Shown one piece after another: positions 8,794 to 16,587 of a stretch of DNA of 64,000 bases. Position 1 is the stretch's first letter. The number at the start of each line of letters is the position of its first letter. Below the pieces are notes generated by a model. That model was not told the DNA's origin and ran no database searches. It saw only the letters and a program-made list of their open reading frames with translations. Source of the DNA: Micromonospora zamorensis (GTDB lineage: Bacteria; Actinomycetota; Actinomycetes; Mycobacteriales; Micromonosporaceae); contig NZ_LT607755.1 in NCBI RefSeq assembly GCF_900090275.1, forward strand, positions 6,758,001 through 6,822,000, written 5' to 3'. Both the position numbers and the translations under genes were made by a program.

Positions 8794-9432
8794 TTATTCC
8801 GGGACGACCATGAAGTCGGTCACGAACGATGTCACGCGACCATCGGCGGCGCGACCGATCCAGGTGCCGTAGCAACCGTCTCCCCAACCGGTGGCCACGG
8901 TGACGACGTTGGCGCCGGTGGCCTCGTCCAGAACGGCGGTGATCAGCCCCGGGACCGGCGACGCGGGCAGCTCGTTCGGGATGAAGACCTCCTCGACCCG
9001 GTCCTCGTCCCACTCCTCCAGAACGGCCAGCGCCGTCGGGTCGGCGAGGGTGCCCGCGCCGGCGTCGACCCCGTACCCGAAGTAGTCGTCCGCGCCGAGC
9101 GTCGCGACGTCCTGGTCGCCCGCGACGGCCAGTTCCCAACGGGTGGTCGGCTCGTCCGAGACGACCAGCTCCAGGGCGGCCACCCGCCGGTCCACCTCGG
9201 CGTCCTCCCGCAGCACCACCGCCACCCAGGCGCGGGCGGGATGCCGACCGGGCGGCACGGTCACCGTGAACGGCTCGGCCTCCGGGCAGACCAGCGGGTC
9301 ACACCCGACCACCTGACCCGTCGGCAACACGACGTCGCCCACCGGGTGGACCTCGATCAGGTATCCGCCGTGCTGGTCGGTGAAGCGGGCACCGGGCGTC
9401 AGCAACCGGTCCAGATCAGGGGTGTACGGCAT
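8794..9432 (-). CDS. DUF4241 domain protein
   Basis: A 212-residue protein matching the DUF4241 family: a beta-rich domain with GYLIEVHPVGDVVLPTGQVVGCDPL near the N-terminus, PPGRHPARAWVAVV, and a C-terminal GWGDGCYGTWIGRAADGRVTSF segment. Function unknown; no signal peptide and no obvious catalytic triad. GGAGGAGCCCCC directly precedes the chosen ATG (MPYTPDLDRLL). The same frame is open about 100 codons upstream, but there it is only the antisense of the Lys/Ala-rich Ku tail and reads as a run of Arg and Pro. Confidence 0.8.
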   Translation of the reverse strand: MPYTPDLDRLLTPGARFTDQHGGYLIEVHPVGDVVLPTGQVVGCDPLVCPEAEPFTVTVPPGRHPARAWVAVVLREDAEVDRRVAALELVVSDEPTTRWELAVAGDQDVATLGADDYFGYGVDAGAGTLADPTALAVLEEWDEDRVEEVFIPNELPASPVPGLITAVLDEATGANVVTVATGWGDGCYGTWIGRAADGRVTSFVTDFMVVPE

Positions 9433-9505
9433 GGGGGCTCCTCCGGTGGCCAGCGGCCGGCGGAGCGTACCCGGCCCGGCGGACACCGCCGTCGCTGCCG
9501 TACGG

Positions 9506-10534
9506 TCAGGCGCTCTTGCGGGGTGCGGCCTTCTTCGCGGCGGTCTTCTTCGCCGGCTCCGCCTTCTTCGCGGCGGTTTTCTTGGTGGCGGTCTTCTTCG
9601 CCGGCTCGGCCGCCTTCTTCTCGGCGGTCTTCTTCGCGGTGGTCTTCTTCGCCGGTGCCTTGGCCGCCTTCTTCTCGGCCGCCTTCTGCGCCGACCGGGC
9701 CGACGAGATGGGCGTCGGCTCGCCGCCGCCACCACCGCCACGCGCGGGTTGCTCGCCGCGAGCGGCCTTGGCCCGTTCCACGGACGCCTTCAGTGCGGCC
9801 ATCAGGTCCACCGCGGCGGCCGGCGCCTCCTCGACCTCCTCCGGCTGCACGACCTCCCGACCCTCCACCTTGGCGTCGATGACCTCCTGCAACGCCGCCC
9901 GGTAGTCGTCGGTGAAGACGTCCGGCTCGAACTCACCGGTCATCGAGTCGATCAGGGAACTGGCCATCGCCAGCTCCGGCGGGCGCACCTTGAGGTCCTC
10001 GTCGAGGAAACCGAAATCGGGGGTACGGATCTCGTCCGGCCAGAGCATGGTGTTGAGCAGCAGCACACCCTCACGGACCCGCAGCGTGGCGAGCTGCTCC
10101 CGCTGGCGCAGCGCCACCTTGACGATGGCCACCCGTTCCGAGTCGATCAGCGCGTCGCGCAGCAGCACGTACGGCTTGGTCGCCGCGCCTTCCGGCTCCA
10201 GAAAGTACGCCTTGTTGTAGAGGATCGGGTCGACCTGCTCCGCCGGCACGAACTCCAACACGTCGATGGCCCGTGAGCTGGTCAGCGGCAGGTCGGCGAA
10301 GTCCTCGTCGGTGAGGATCACCATCTCGCCACCGCCGATGTCGTAGCCCTTGGCGATGTCGTCGTAGGTGACTTCCTCGCCGCAGACCGAGCAGGTGCGC
10401 TTGTAGCGGATCCGACCGCCATCCTCGCGGTGCACCTGGTGGAACCGAATGTCCTTCTCCTCGGTCGCGGAGTAGAGCCTCACCCCGATCGAGACGAGCC
10501 CGAACGACACGGCTCCCTTCCAGATGGCACGCAT
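9506..10534 (-). CDS. ku: Ku protein, non-homologous end joining
   Basis: A 342-residue homodimeric DNA-end-binding protein that loads and stimulates LigD at double-strand breaks. The Ku core (residues about 1-255) begins RAIWKGAVSFGLVSIGVRLYSA, with the CSVCGEEVTYDDIAKGYD zinc-ribbon-like CxxC and VDPILYNKAYFLEP. After a Gly-rich linker comes a C-terminal tail of about 75 residues built almost only from Lys, Ala, Thr, Pro and Glu (AKKTAEKKAAEPAKKTATKK), like the histone-H1-like tails of some actinobacterial Ku proteins that add DNA affinity. It is divergent from the ligase gene with 85 bp between starts. The locus context makes the role secure. Confidence 0.95.
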   Translation of the reverse strand: MRAIWKGAVSFGLVSIGVRLYSATEEKDIRFHQVHREDGGRIRYKRTCSVCGEEVTYDDIAKGYDIGGGEMVILTDEDFADLPLTSSRAIDVLEFVPAEQVDPILYNKAYFLEPEGAATKPYVLLRDALIDSERVAIVKVALRQREQLATLRVREGVLLLNTMLWPDEIRTPDFGFLDEDLKVRPPELAMASSLIDSMTGEFEPDVFTDDYRAALQEVIDAKVEGREVVQPEEVEEAPAAAVDLMAALKASVERAKAARGEQPARGGGGGGEPTPISSARSAQKAAEKKAAKAPAKKTTAKKTAEKKAAEPAKKTATKKTAAKKAEPAKKTAAKKAAPRKSA

Positions 10535-10619
10535 CCTGCGCTCCCTTCCCCGGTATCGACCATGCTCGCATCCGAAAGAACCGGACGCGAGCTGTTCGGC
10601 CTGCTACTACAGTCGGGTC

Positions 10620-11561
10620 GTGCCTGGCGCGCCGCTCAAGCCGATGCTCGCGATGACCGGGCCGCTCCCGGCCGGTGACGGCTGGGCGTACGAGTTCAAG
10701 TGGGACGGGGTCCGCGCGCTCGCCGACATCTCCGGTGGTGGTCAGCACCTGTATGCCCGCTCCGGCGTGGAGATCACCGCCGCGTACCCGGAATTGGCCA
10801 CCCTGCCCGAGCAGGTCGACGACGCGCTGCTCGACGGCGAGGTGGTGCTGCTCGGCGAGAGCGGGCAACCGTCGTTCACCGCGCTGGCCGAGCGGATGCA
10901 CGTGCGGGACCGGAACAAGGCGGCCCGGTTGGCGGCGGTCATGCCGGTGACGTACATGATCTTCGACCTGCTCCGGTGGAACGGCGACGACCTGACCGGC
11001 TGGCCGTACGAGCGCCGCCGGGAGGCCCTGGAGGCCCTCGCGCTCGGAGGCGCCCGGTGGGCGGTGCCCCCGACGTTCGCTGACGGTCCGGCCACCTACG
11101 AGGCGGCCGGTGAGCACGGTCTGGAGGGGGTGATGGCCAAGCGGATCGGTGCCGTCTACCGCCCGGGGGTGCGCTCACCGGACTGGGTGAAGGTCAAGCT
11201 TGAGGTGACCGGCGACTTCGTCATCGGTGGCTGGCGGCCGGGCGCGCGCCGGATCGGCGGACTGCTGGTCGGGGTGCCCGGCCCGGACGGTCGGCTGATC
11301 TACCGGGGTCGGGTCGGCGGTGGGATCGGTGCCGCCATCGAACGGCAGCTCCTCGCCGAGTTGGAGCCGCTGCGGTCCGGCGCGTCACCGTTCGCGCCGG
11401 GTGTGCCGCGCGAGGATGCCCGAGGGGCCATCTGGGTAGAACCCCGGGTGGTGGTGGAGGTGAAGTACGGCCAGCGCACTCCGGACGGTCGACTGCGCTT
11501 CCCCCGGGTGCTGCGGTTGCGCCCGGACAAACCCGCGGAGGAGGTCGACGATGCCGGCTGA
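10620..11561 (+). CDS. ligD: ATP-dependent DNA ligase, LigD ligase-domain type
   Basis: A 313-residue ATP-dependent ligase that seals broken ends held by Ku. The adenylation motif I is EFKWDGVRAL with nucleophile Lys27; motif III is YMIFDLLRWNGDDLTGWPY, motif IV LEGVMAKRIGAVYRPG, motif V DWVKVKL. The OB-fold follows, ending RTPDGRLRFPRVLRLRPDKP. The GTG start (VPGAPLKPML) fits the family's N-terminus; the longer frame runs into the divergent Ku gene. Neither polymerase nor 3'-phosphoesterase domain is fused here. The stop overlaps the start of the polymerase gene by 11 bp, so the two are probably translated in a coupled way. Confidence 0.93.
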   Translation: MPGAPLKPMLAMTGPLPAGDGWAYEFKWDGVRALADISGGGQHLYARSGVEITAAYPELATLPEQVDDALLDGEVVLLGESGQPSFTALAERMHVRDRNKAARLAAVMPVTYMIFDLLRWNGDDLTGWPYERRREALEALALGGARWAVPPTFADGPATYEAAGEHGLEGVMAKRIGAVYRPGVRSPDWVKVKLEVTGDFVIGGWRPGARRIGGLLVGVPGPDGRLIYRGRVGGGIGAAIERQLLAELEPLRSGASPFAPGVPREDARGAIWVEPRVVVEVKYGQRTPDGRLRFPRVLRLRPDKPAEEVDDAG

Positions 11562-12462
11562 TCGGCTACGGGTGGACGTCGAGGGCCGCGCGCTGGAGTT
11601 GTCCAACCTGGACAAGGTGCTCTACCCGGCGGCCGGCTTCACCAAGGGTGAGGTGATCGACTACTACACCCGGATCTCACCGGTGCTGCTGCCGCACCTG
11701 CGGGACCGACCGGTCACCCGGATCCGCTTTCCGAACGGCGTGGACGACAAGTCGTTCTTCGAGAAGAACACGCCGGCCGCGACCCCGGACTGGGTGCGGG
11801 TGGAGAACCTCCCGGCGCCCGGCTCGACGAAGGGCCGGGAGACCATCGACTACGTGGTCGCCGACGACCTGCCCACCCTGGTCTGGCTGGCCAACCTGGC
11901 CGCATTGGAGCTGCACACGCCGCAGTGGAAGGTCGGCGAGCGCCCGGACATGATGGTCGTCGACCTGGACCCTGGGCCGCCGGCCGGGCTCGCCGAGTGT
12001 TGTCCGGTGGCGGTGCTGATGCGCGACCGGCTCGCCGAGGACGGGATCGAGTCGTACCCGAAGACCTCCGGCAAGAAGGGCATGCAGCTCTGCTGCCCGA
12101 TCGCGGGCACCCAGTCGTCGGATCTCGTCTCCGACTACGCCCGACGGATCGCCCAGGAGTTGGAGAAGGCCCACCCGAAGCTGATCGTGTCGAAGATGGC
12201 GAAGAACCTCCGCCCGGGCAAGGTCTTCATCGACTGGAGTCAGAACAACGCGGCGAAGACCACAGTCGCGCCGTACTCGCTGCGGGCCCAGTCGGTGCCG
12301 TCGGTGTCGACGCCGCTGACCTGGGACGAGGTCGAGGCCGGCGCCCGCGGCCGCAAGCCGGCCGTCCGCCAGTTCACCGCCGCCGAGGTCCTGGCCCGGG
12401 TCGAGGAGTACGACGACCTGCTCGCCCCCCTGCTCGACGGCGGCCCGGAACTGCCCCTCTGA
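11551..12462 (+). CDS. ligD: Non-homologous end-joining polymerase, LigD polymerase-domain type
   Basis: A 303-residue primase-polymerase (archaeo-eukaryotic primase fold) that fills gaps at breaks. The N-terminal LSNLDKVLYPAAGFTKGEVIDYY and the metal-binding MVVDLDPGPPAG (two catalytic Asp, about residues 134-136) are diagnostic. TSGKKGMQLCCPI supplies conserved phosphate-binding residues, and KVFIDWSQNNAAKTTVAPYSLRA is the last signature. In Mycobacterium LigD the polymerase, phosphoesterase and ligase are one chain; here they are separate genes and no phosphoesterase is seen nearby. The gene follows the ligase with an 11-bp overlap. Confidence 0.93.
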   Translation: MPADRLRVDVEGRALELSNLDKVLYPAAGFTKGEVIDYYTRISPVLLPHLRDRPVTRIRFPNGVDDKSFFEKNTPAATPDWVRVENLPAPGSTKGRETIDYVVADDLPTLVWLANLAALELHTPQWKVGERPDMMVVDLDPGPPAGLAECCPVAVLMRDRLAEDGIESYPKTSGKKGMQLCCPIAGTQSSDLVSDYARRIAQELEKAHPKLIVSKMAKNLRPGKVFIDWSQNNAAKTTVAPYSLRAQSVPSVSTPLTWDEVEAGARGRKPAVRQFTAAEVLARVEEYDDLLAPLLDGGPELPL

Positions 12463-12532
12463 GCTGACGGCGCGGCGGGCTGTCCGTGACTGAGCGCGAC
12501 AAGCGCCAGTGCCTCACCCAGCCCCCTCAACC

Positions 12533-12659
12533 CCCTTTGCTTTGCCTACCTATACGCAACACCACGATGAGCTGCGGATTCCTTCCTGGTCTCCGATGGT
12601 GCGGCCGGACCTGTGCTCGCAGAGCGTTAGCGTTGCGTATAGGTATGCAGAGCAAAGGG
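12533..12659. repeat. 28-bp inverted repeat pair, AT-rich, flanking 71 bp
   Basis: Arms at 12533-12560 and 12632-12659 are near-perfect inverted copies (three mismatches over 28 bp). The shared core is TACCTATACGCAAC on the left and its complement GTTGCGTATAGGTA on the right. The arms are much richer in A/T than the surroundings. The gap 12463-12781 between the NHEJ polymerase and the next gene holds nothing else that I can name. Confidence 0.75.
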
Positions 12660-12781
12660 TCTGGGGTGGGGGTGTTGGCTGCGCCTGGCATCACCTTGTG
12701 TCACCGGCCCTGCGTCCATGTGCGGTGTGCGCCGGGCCGGGAGGTACGCGGCTTTGGTGACGCCGTAGAGCTGGTCCCGCA

Positions 12782-13852
12782 TCAGGTTGCGGCGACGCGA
12801 ACAGCCGGCGAAGCAGGCAGCCGCCACCAGGCGCCACCGATCAGGGCGAGCGTGACGACGGTGACCGCGACGTCGCCGGCCAGGGCCGCCGCCGGGCTCG
12901 CCGGGGAGTACGGCGGCACCAGGTACGCGAACGCGGCGGCGGTGAGCAGGCTCGCCGAGCCGGCGGCGAGCACGTGCCGCTGCCCCCAACCGTTGCGCGA
13001 CGACCAGTACACGATCAGCGCTCCGACGGCGGCGGCGAGCGCCAGCGCGATGGCCACCCCCGCCCAGCCGGGCGTCAGGTCGGTGCCGAAGCGGACCAGG
13101 ACGACCAGTAGGCCCACCCAGAGTGGGTGCGGCACCCGACGGACCCGACGCGGACGCGGGCGGCGCCAGCGCGGCAGCAGCGCCGTCGCGACGAGGGTGA
13201 GGACCAGCACCGTGGCGAAGGTCAGCTGGAGCGGACTGGCCAGGAAGTCCTTCCGGCCGCTGCTGTCCGAGAAGATCAGCAGACTGCCGAGCAGGTAGAT
13301 CACGCCGATCACGACGAGCCCGGGCCGGCCCAGCCACGGCCGCAGCCGGCGGTCCGCCCCGAGGAACGACTCGACGACCACGATCGGGGCGCAGATGGTC
13401 AGCACGATGTGGTTGCCCACGTAGTCGAAGGCCTGCCGGAGGCTGAACTCCAGCCCGGGCACCAGCGTCGCCTCCGCGGCGGCGCGGGTGTCGGCGTACT
13501 GGGTGTCGTCGAGGAAGTCGGGGTTGAACAGCGACTGGTCGACCAGGCCCGCCTGGAGTACGCCGAACGCGGCGGCGAGCAGCACGATCGTCGGCCAACC
13601 CGCGCCGAGATGCCGGGCGGTCTCCCGGACCAGGATCGCCGCCCCGCCGTACATCGGGCCCAGGAAGATCAGCACCGGAAGGAAGTCGTCGATGGCGAAG
13701 CCACCCCACGAGCACTCGGCCGCCCAGGGCGCGAGCAGCAGCAACGCGAGCACCGGCAGGAGCCGCCGGCGCAGCGGAAGCCGGGCAGCGGCGACAGGGC
13801 GCTCGGTGTTGGCGGGGCCGTCAGTGGCGGTGGGGTGGGGCTCGGCCGTCAT
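12782..13852 (-). CDS. Multi-pass integral membrane protein, unknown function
   Basis: A 356-residue membrane protein with about nine or ten hydrophobic segments separated by short Arg-rich loops (the PRWRRPRPRRVRRVPHP loop marks a cytoplasmic turn). The first segment is LLPVLALLLLAPWAAECSWGG. No transporter or enzyme signature is recognised. GAGGAGCGCCC precedes the chosen ATG (MTAEPHPTATD). It is divergent from the TIGR03089 gene with 141 bp between starts. Similar proteins with a SWGG/FAIDDFLP opening occur in actinobacteria as unnamed membrane proteins. Confidence 0.8.
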   Translation of the reverse strand: MTAEPHPTATDGPANTERPVAAARLPLRRRLLPVLALLLLAPWAAECSWGGFAIDDFLPVLIFLGPMYGGAAILVRETARHLGAGWPTIVLLAAAFGVLQAGLVDQSLFNPDFLDDTQYADTRAAAEATLVPGLEFSLRQAFDYVGNHIVLTICAPIVVVESFLGADRRLRPWLGRPGLVVIGVIYLLGSLLIFSDSSGRKDFLASPLQLTFATVLVLTLVATALLPRWRRPRPRRVRRVPHPLWVGLLVVLVRFGTDLTPGWAGVAIALALAAAVGALIVYWSSRNGWGQRHVLAAGSASLLTAAAFAYLVPPYSPASPAAALAGDVAVTVVTLALIGGAWWRLPASPAVRVAAT

Positions 13853-13993
13853 GGGCGCTCCTCGGCGGCGGTGGGGTGTCACCCCGTACCGTGCTCGGGC
13901 CACCCGACCAGCCGCTACGGCCATCGGCCGACGACCGGTGCGACCAAAGTCGTTGAGTAGGGTGGTGCCGACGTCGACCCGGGGAGCGTGGAG

Positions 13994-14746
13994 ATGCAGC
14001 CAACCGTCACGGCCGACCTGACGGCCCGACCCGCCGACGCCGAACACCCGCTGCTCAGCTACCGCGACGAGGCGACCGGCGAGCGCGTCGACCTGACCGC
14101 ACAGCAGGTCGGCAGCTGGGCGGCGCGCAGCGCGAGCCTCCTGCGCGACGGCTGCGGGCTCGGCCCCGGCAGCCGCGTAGCGGTCCTGCTGCCGCCGCAC
14201 TGGCGTACCGCCGCGGTGTTGCTGGGCGCCTGGGCCTCCGGCCTGGCGGTGTCGTTCCGACCGCGCGCCACGGCGGGCCTGCCGGTCCTTGAGCCCGGCG
14301 GTGACCGGCCGTTCGACGCGGTCTTCGTGACGCCGGAGCGGCAGGACGACTGGCTGGAGGAGGTGCCGGACGCGCCGCACCGCTATCTCGTCGGCACCGG
14401 GCCGGGGCGGCTGGACGACGTGCCGTTGGGCTGGTTGGACTGGTCCGCAGAGGTGCTCCGGCACGGCGACGGCGCGCCCGACCACACCGCCATCCACCCG
14501 TCGGATCCGGCCACAGCGGACGGCACCACCTACGGCCAGTGGGGTGCGCTCGCCCAGGAGTTCGCCACGATGCTGGACCTACGCGCCGGCGACCGACTGC
14601 TGGTCGACGCCGCCGAGACCGAGCAGCCGCTGAAGTGGTTGCTCGCGCCACTCTCGGCCGGCGCGTCCGTGGTGATCAGCGCCAACCTCGACCCGGCGCG
14701 GCGGGACGCGATCGTCGTCGCCGAGCGGGTGACCCGGGTCCTCTGA
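13994..14746 (+). CDS. TIGR03089 family protein (degenerate AMP-binding fold)
   Basis: A 250-residue protein of the actinobacterial TIGR03089 family. It looks like the N-terminal half of an acyl-CoA synthetase: LLSYRDEATGERVDLTAQQVG, then LGPGSRVAVLLPPHWRTAAVLLGAW, as in AMP-binding enzymes. It lacks the P-loop, the hinge and the C-terminal domain, so adenylation is unlikely. Function unknown. GGGGAG lies seven bases before the chosen ATG; a GTG two codons earlier is too close to it. Confidence 0.85.
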   Translation: MQPTVTADLTARPADAEHPLLSYRDEATGERVDLTAQQVGSWAARSASLLRDGCGLGPGSRVAVLLPPHWRTAAVLLGAWASGLAVSFRPRATAGLPVLEPGGDRPFDAVFVTPERQDDWLEEVPDAPHRYLVGTGPGRLDDVPLGWLDWSAEVLRHGDGAPDHTAIHPSDPATADGTTYGQWGALAQEFATMLDLRAGDRLLVDAAETEQPLKWLLAPLSAGASVVISANLDPARRDAIVVAERVTRVL

Positions 14747-14904
14747 TCGGGCCGGACCGGCCCAAACAGCGCCGGCTGGCCCTGTTCCGTTACATCGGCA
14801 TCTGCCCTGCTCAGAGGGTCTTTTGTCGATGTCGTCGGCATGTTCTCATACCGGAACAACGACGTCATCGACAACGCACCGCTCCCTCACTGAAAGGTGC
14901 ACCG

Positions 14905-15867
14905 ATGCACAGGAGATCGACCTTCCGACTGGCTGTCCTCACCGCGACCGCCGCCACGTTCCTTGCGTCCGGCGGCGCCTCCGGGGCGCTCGCCACGGCC
15001 GCCCCCACGGCCGCCTCCCCGGGTGTCGCGGCGTGCGAGCCGGGTTCCGAGGCGCACAGCGCCGCCCGGGTCGCCGAGGGCGCCACCGCCCAGGAGCCGG
15101 AGCTGTACTCCAAGAACGAGGCCAAGGCCTACGGCGTGATCAAGGACGCGCCGCGCCTGCCGAACGGCAGCGTCACCGTGCCGACCGTCTTCCACATGGT
15201 CTCCGACCACCCCCTCAGCGCCGCCGAGACGACCAGGTGGAACACCCTGATCGCGGCCCAGATGGAGGTGCTCAACGACTCGTTCGCGGGCCGTACGGCG
15301 GGAGACGCCTCAAACACCCCGTTCCGGTTCTCGCTCGTCGACACGACGTGGACGGTGAACAGCGCCTGGTACACGGTCGTGCCGGGCAAGAACGAGCGGG
15401 ACATGAAGAAGGCGCTCCACACCGGCGACTCGGAGACCCTGAACGTGTACGCGGCCAACATCGGCGGCGGCCTGCTCGGCTGGGCGTACTTCCCGAAGGG
15501 CTACAACAACGGGCGCGACTACATCGACGGCGTGGTGATGCTCGACGAGTCGATGCCGGGCGGCACGGCCGGCAAGTACGCCCTCGGTGACACGCTGACG
15601 CACGAGGTCGGGCACTGGCTGATGCTGGAGCACACCTTCGCGCACGGTTGCTCCGCGTCCGGCGACTTCGTCGCGGACACCCCGCGCGAGGCGGCACCGC
15701 AGTTCGACTGCCCGGTGGGCGCGGACACCTGCACCGCACCCGGGCTGGACCCGATCCACAACTTCATGGACTACACGCAGGACTCCTGCATGAACATGTT
15801 CACGCCGGGTCAGGCCGACCGGATGAGCGACGCCTGGGTGGCGTTCCGCGCCGGTGGCGCCGGATAG
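14905..15867 (+). CDS. Secreted zinc metalloprotease, M43 (pappalysin-like) type
   Basis: A 320-residue exported protease. A signal peptide (Arg-Arg, then LAVLTATAATFLASGGASG, cleavage near ATA-AP at residue 35) leads a short propeptide-like region. The catalytic domain has HEVGHWLMLEH, the HExxHxxGxxH/D-type metzincin zinc site, starting at His233, and the Met-turn region NFMDYTQDSCMNMFTPGQ. Several Cys after the zinc site suggest disulfides, as in M43 peptidases such as ulilysin. AAAGGTG precedes the ATG. Substrate unknown. The 158 bp upstream (14747-14904) is less GC-rich in places and probably carries the promoter. Confidence 0.9.
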   Translation: MHRRSTFRLAVLTATAATFLASGGASGALATAAPTAASPGVAACEPGSEAHSAARVAEGATAQEPELYSKNEAKAYGVIKDAPRLPNGSVTVPTVFHMVSDHPLSAAETTRWNTLIAAQMEVLNDSFAGRTAGDASNTPFRFSLVDTTWTVNSAWYTVVPGKNERDMKKALHTGDSETLNVYAANIGGGLLGWAYFPKGYNNGRDYIDGVVMLDESMPGGTAGKYALGDTLTHEVGHWLMLEHTFAHGCSASGDFVADTPREAAPQFDCPVGADTCTAPGLDPIHNFMDYTQDSCMNMFTPGQADRMSDAWVAFRAGGAG

Positions 15868-15933
15868 CTCTCTGGTGACCGTCGGGGCCGGCGGGTCGCT
15901 GCATGCGACTCGTCGGCCCCTCGTCCTGCCGTC

Positions 15934-16008
15934 GATCGACTCGGCTTCCGTGCAACCGGGGCATCAACCTGCCCCGGACACCGCGACTTCCAGCAAACGG
16001 AGTCGATC
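15934..16008. repeat. Interspersed palindromic element, copy A
   Basis: Outer arms GATCGACTC / GAGTCGATC enclose a centre with GGGGCATC...GCCCC. The 20-bp core CCCCGGACACCGCGACTTCC (15972-15991) is identical to that in copy B. It sits 66 bp after the metalloprotease stop. Intergenic and non-coding. Confidence 0.8.
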
Positions 16009-16146
16009 AAGGCCGCGTGGGCGTCACCCGTTCGGTGGAGGTCATCCGTTCCGCCCGCTCGGACGTCTTGAGAGTTCCTACGCTCCGCCGAAGGCACGCG
16101 CGGTCGGAGCGCCGGCCACAGTGCACGTTGGCGGAGGGGACATGGT

Positions 16147-16365
16147 GTCGAGGCGCACCCGTCGGACCGTGGTTTCCGTTTCCCGCTCGCGCTCGGCGAC
16201 ATCTACGTCGACCAGCGGGACTCGAGCAGGTGGTGGCAGGTGTTGCAGTTCGGCCTGCAGAACCTCTTCGACCCGGAGCTCGACGAGTGGTTCACGATGG
16301 ACACCTTCGAGCACCGCCCGGGCGTGGTCACCCTCCCGGACCGCTGCCCACCGCCCACCTCCTGA
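16147..16365 (+). pseudogene. Orphan gene 3' fragment without a start
   Basis: One frame of this gap reads as coherent protein to a TGA: ...FRFPLALGDIYVDQRDSS, RWWQVLQFGLQNLFDPEL and DEWFTMDTFEHRPGVVTLPD, about 60 residues rich in Trp, Phe and acidic residues, unlike translated noise. There is no in-frame ATG/GTG start with a ribosome site and upstream the frame dissolves into Arg-rich noise near copy A of the palindrome. I read it as the 3' remnant of a lost gene; family not recognised. The rest of the gap 16009-16587 shows nothing definite. Confidence 0.35.
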
Positions 16366-16587
16366 GACCCCCGCCCGGCCCCGGCCCGGTGTCCTCGTAG
16401 CGGAATCCGGCAAGCGTTGACGCGGGTCGGCTGAAGGCCGACACGCGTTTTGCCGCAACGGTGATCATGGTCCGGATGACGGTCACAGACCACCCGAATC
16501 GGCTAGCCGAGACCTGGTCATACCTCGATATGCTCTGGCCCCTCGATGGCGATGCACGCCATCGTCTACGGGGGGAGTGGCATCGTC

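Noticed and set aside
9433..9741. N-terminal extension of the DUF4241 frame into the Ku gene region
   Set aside because: It reads as an Arg/Pro-rich run, the antisense of the Ku Lys/Ala tail, with no start signal; the ATG at 9432 has a strong ribosome site.
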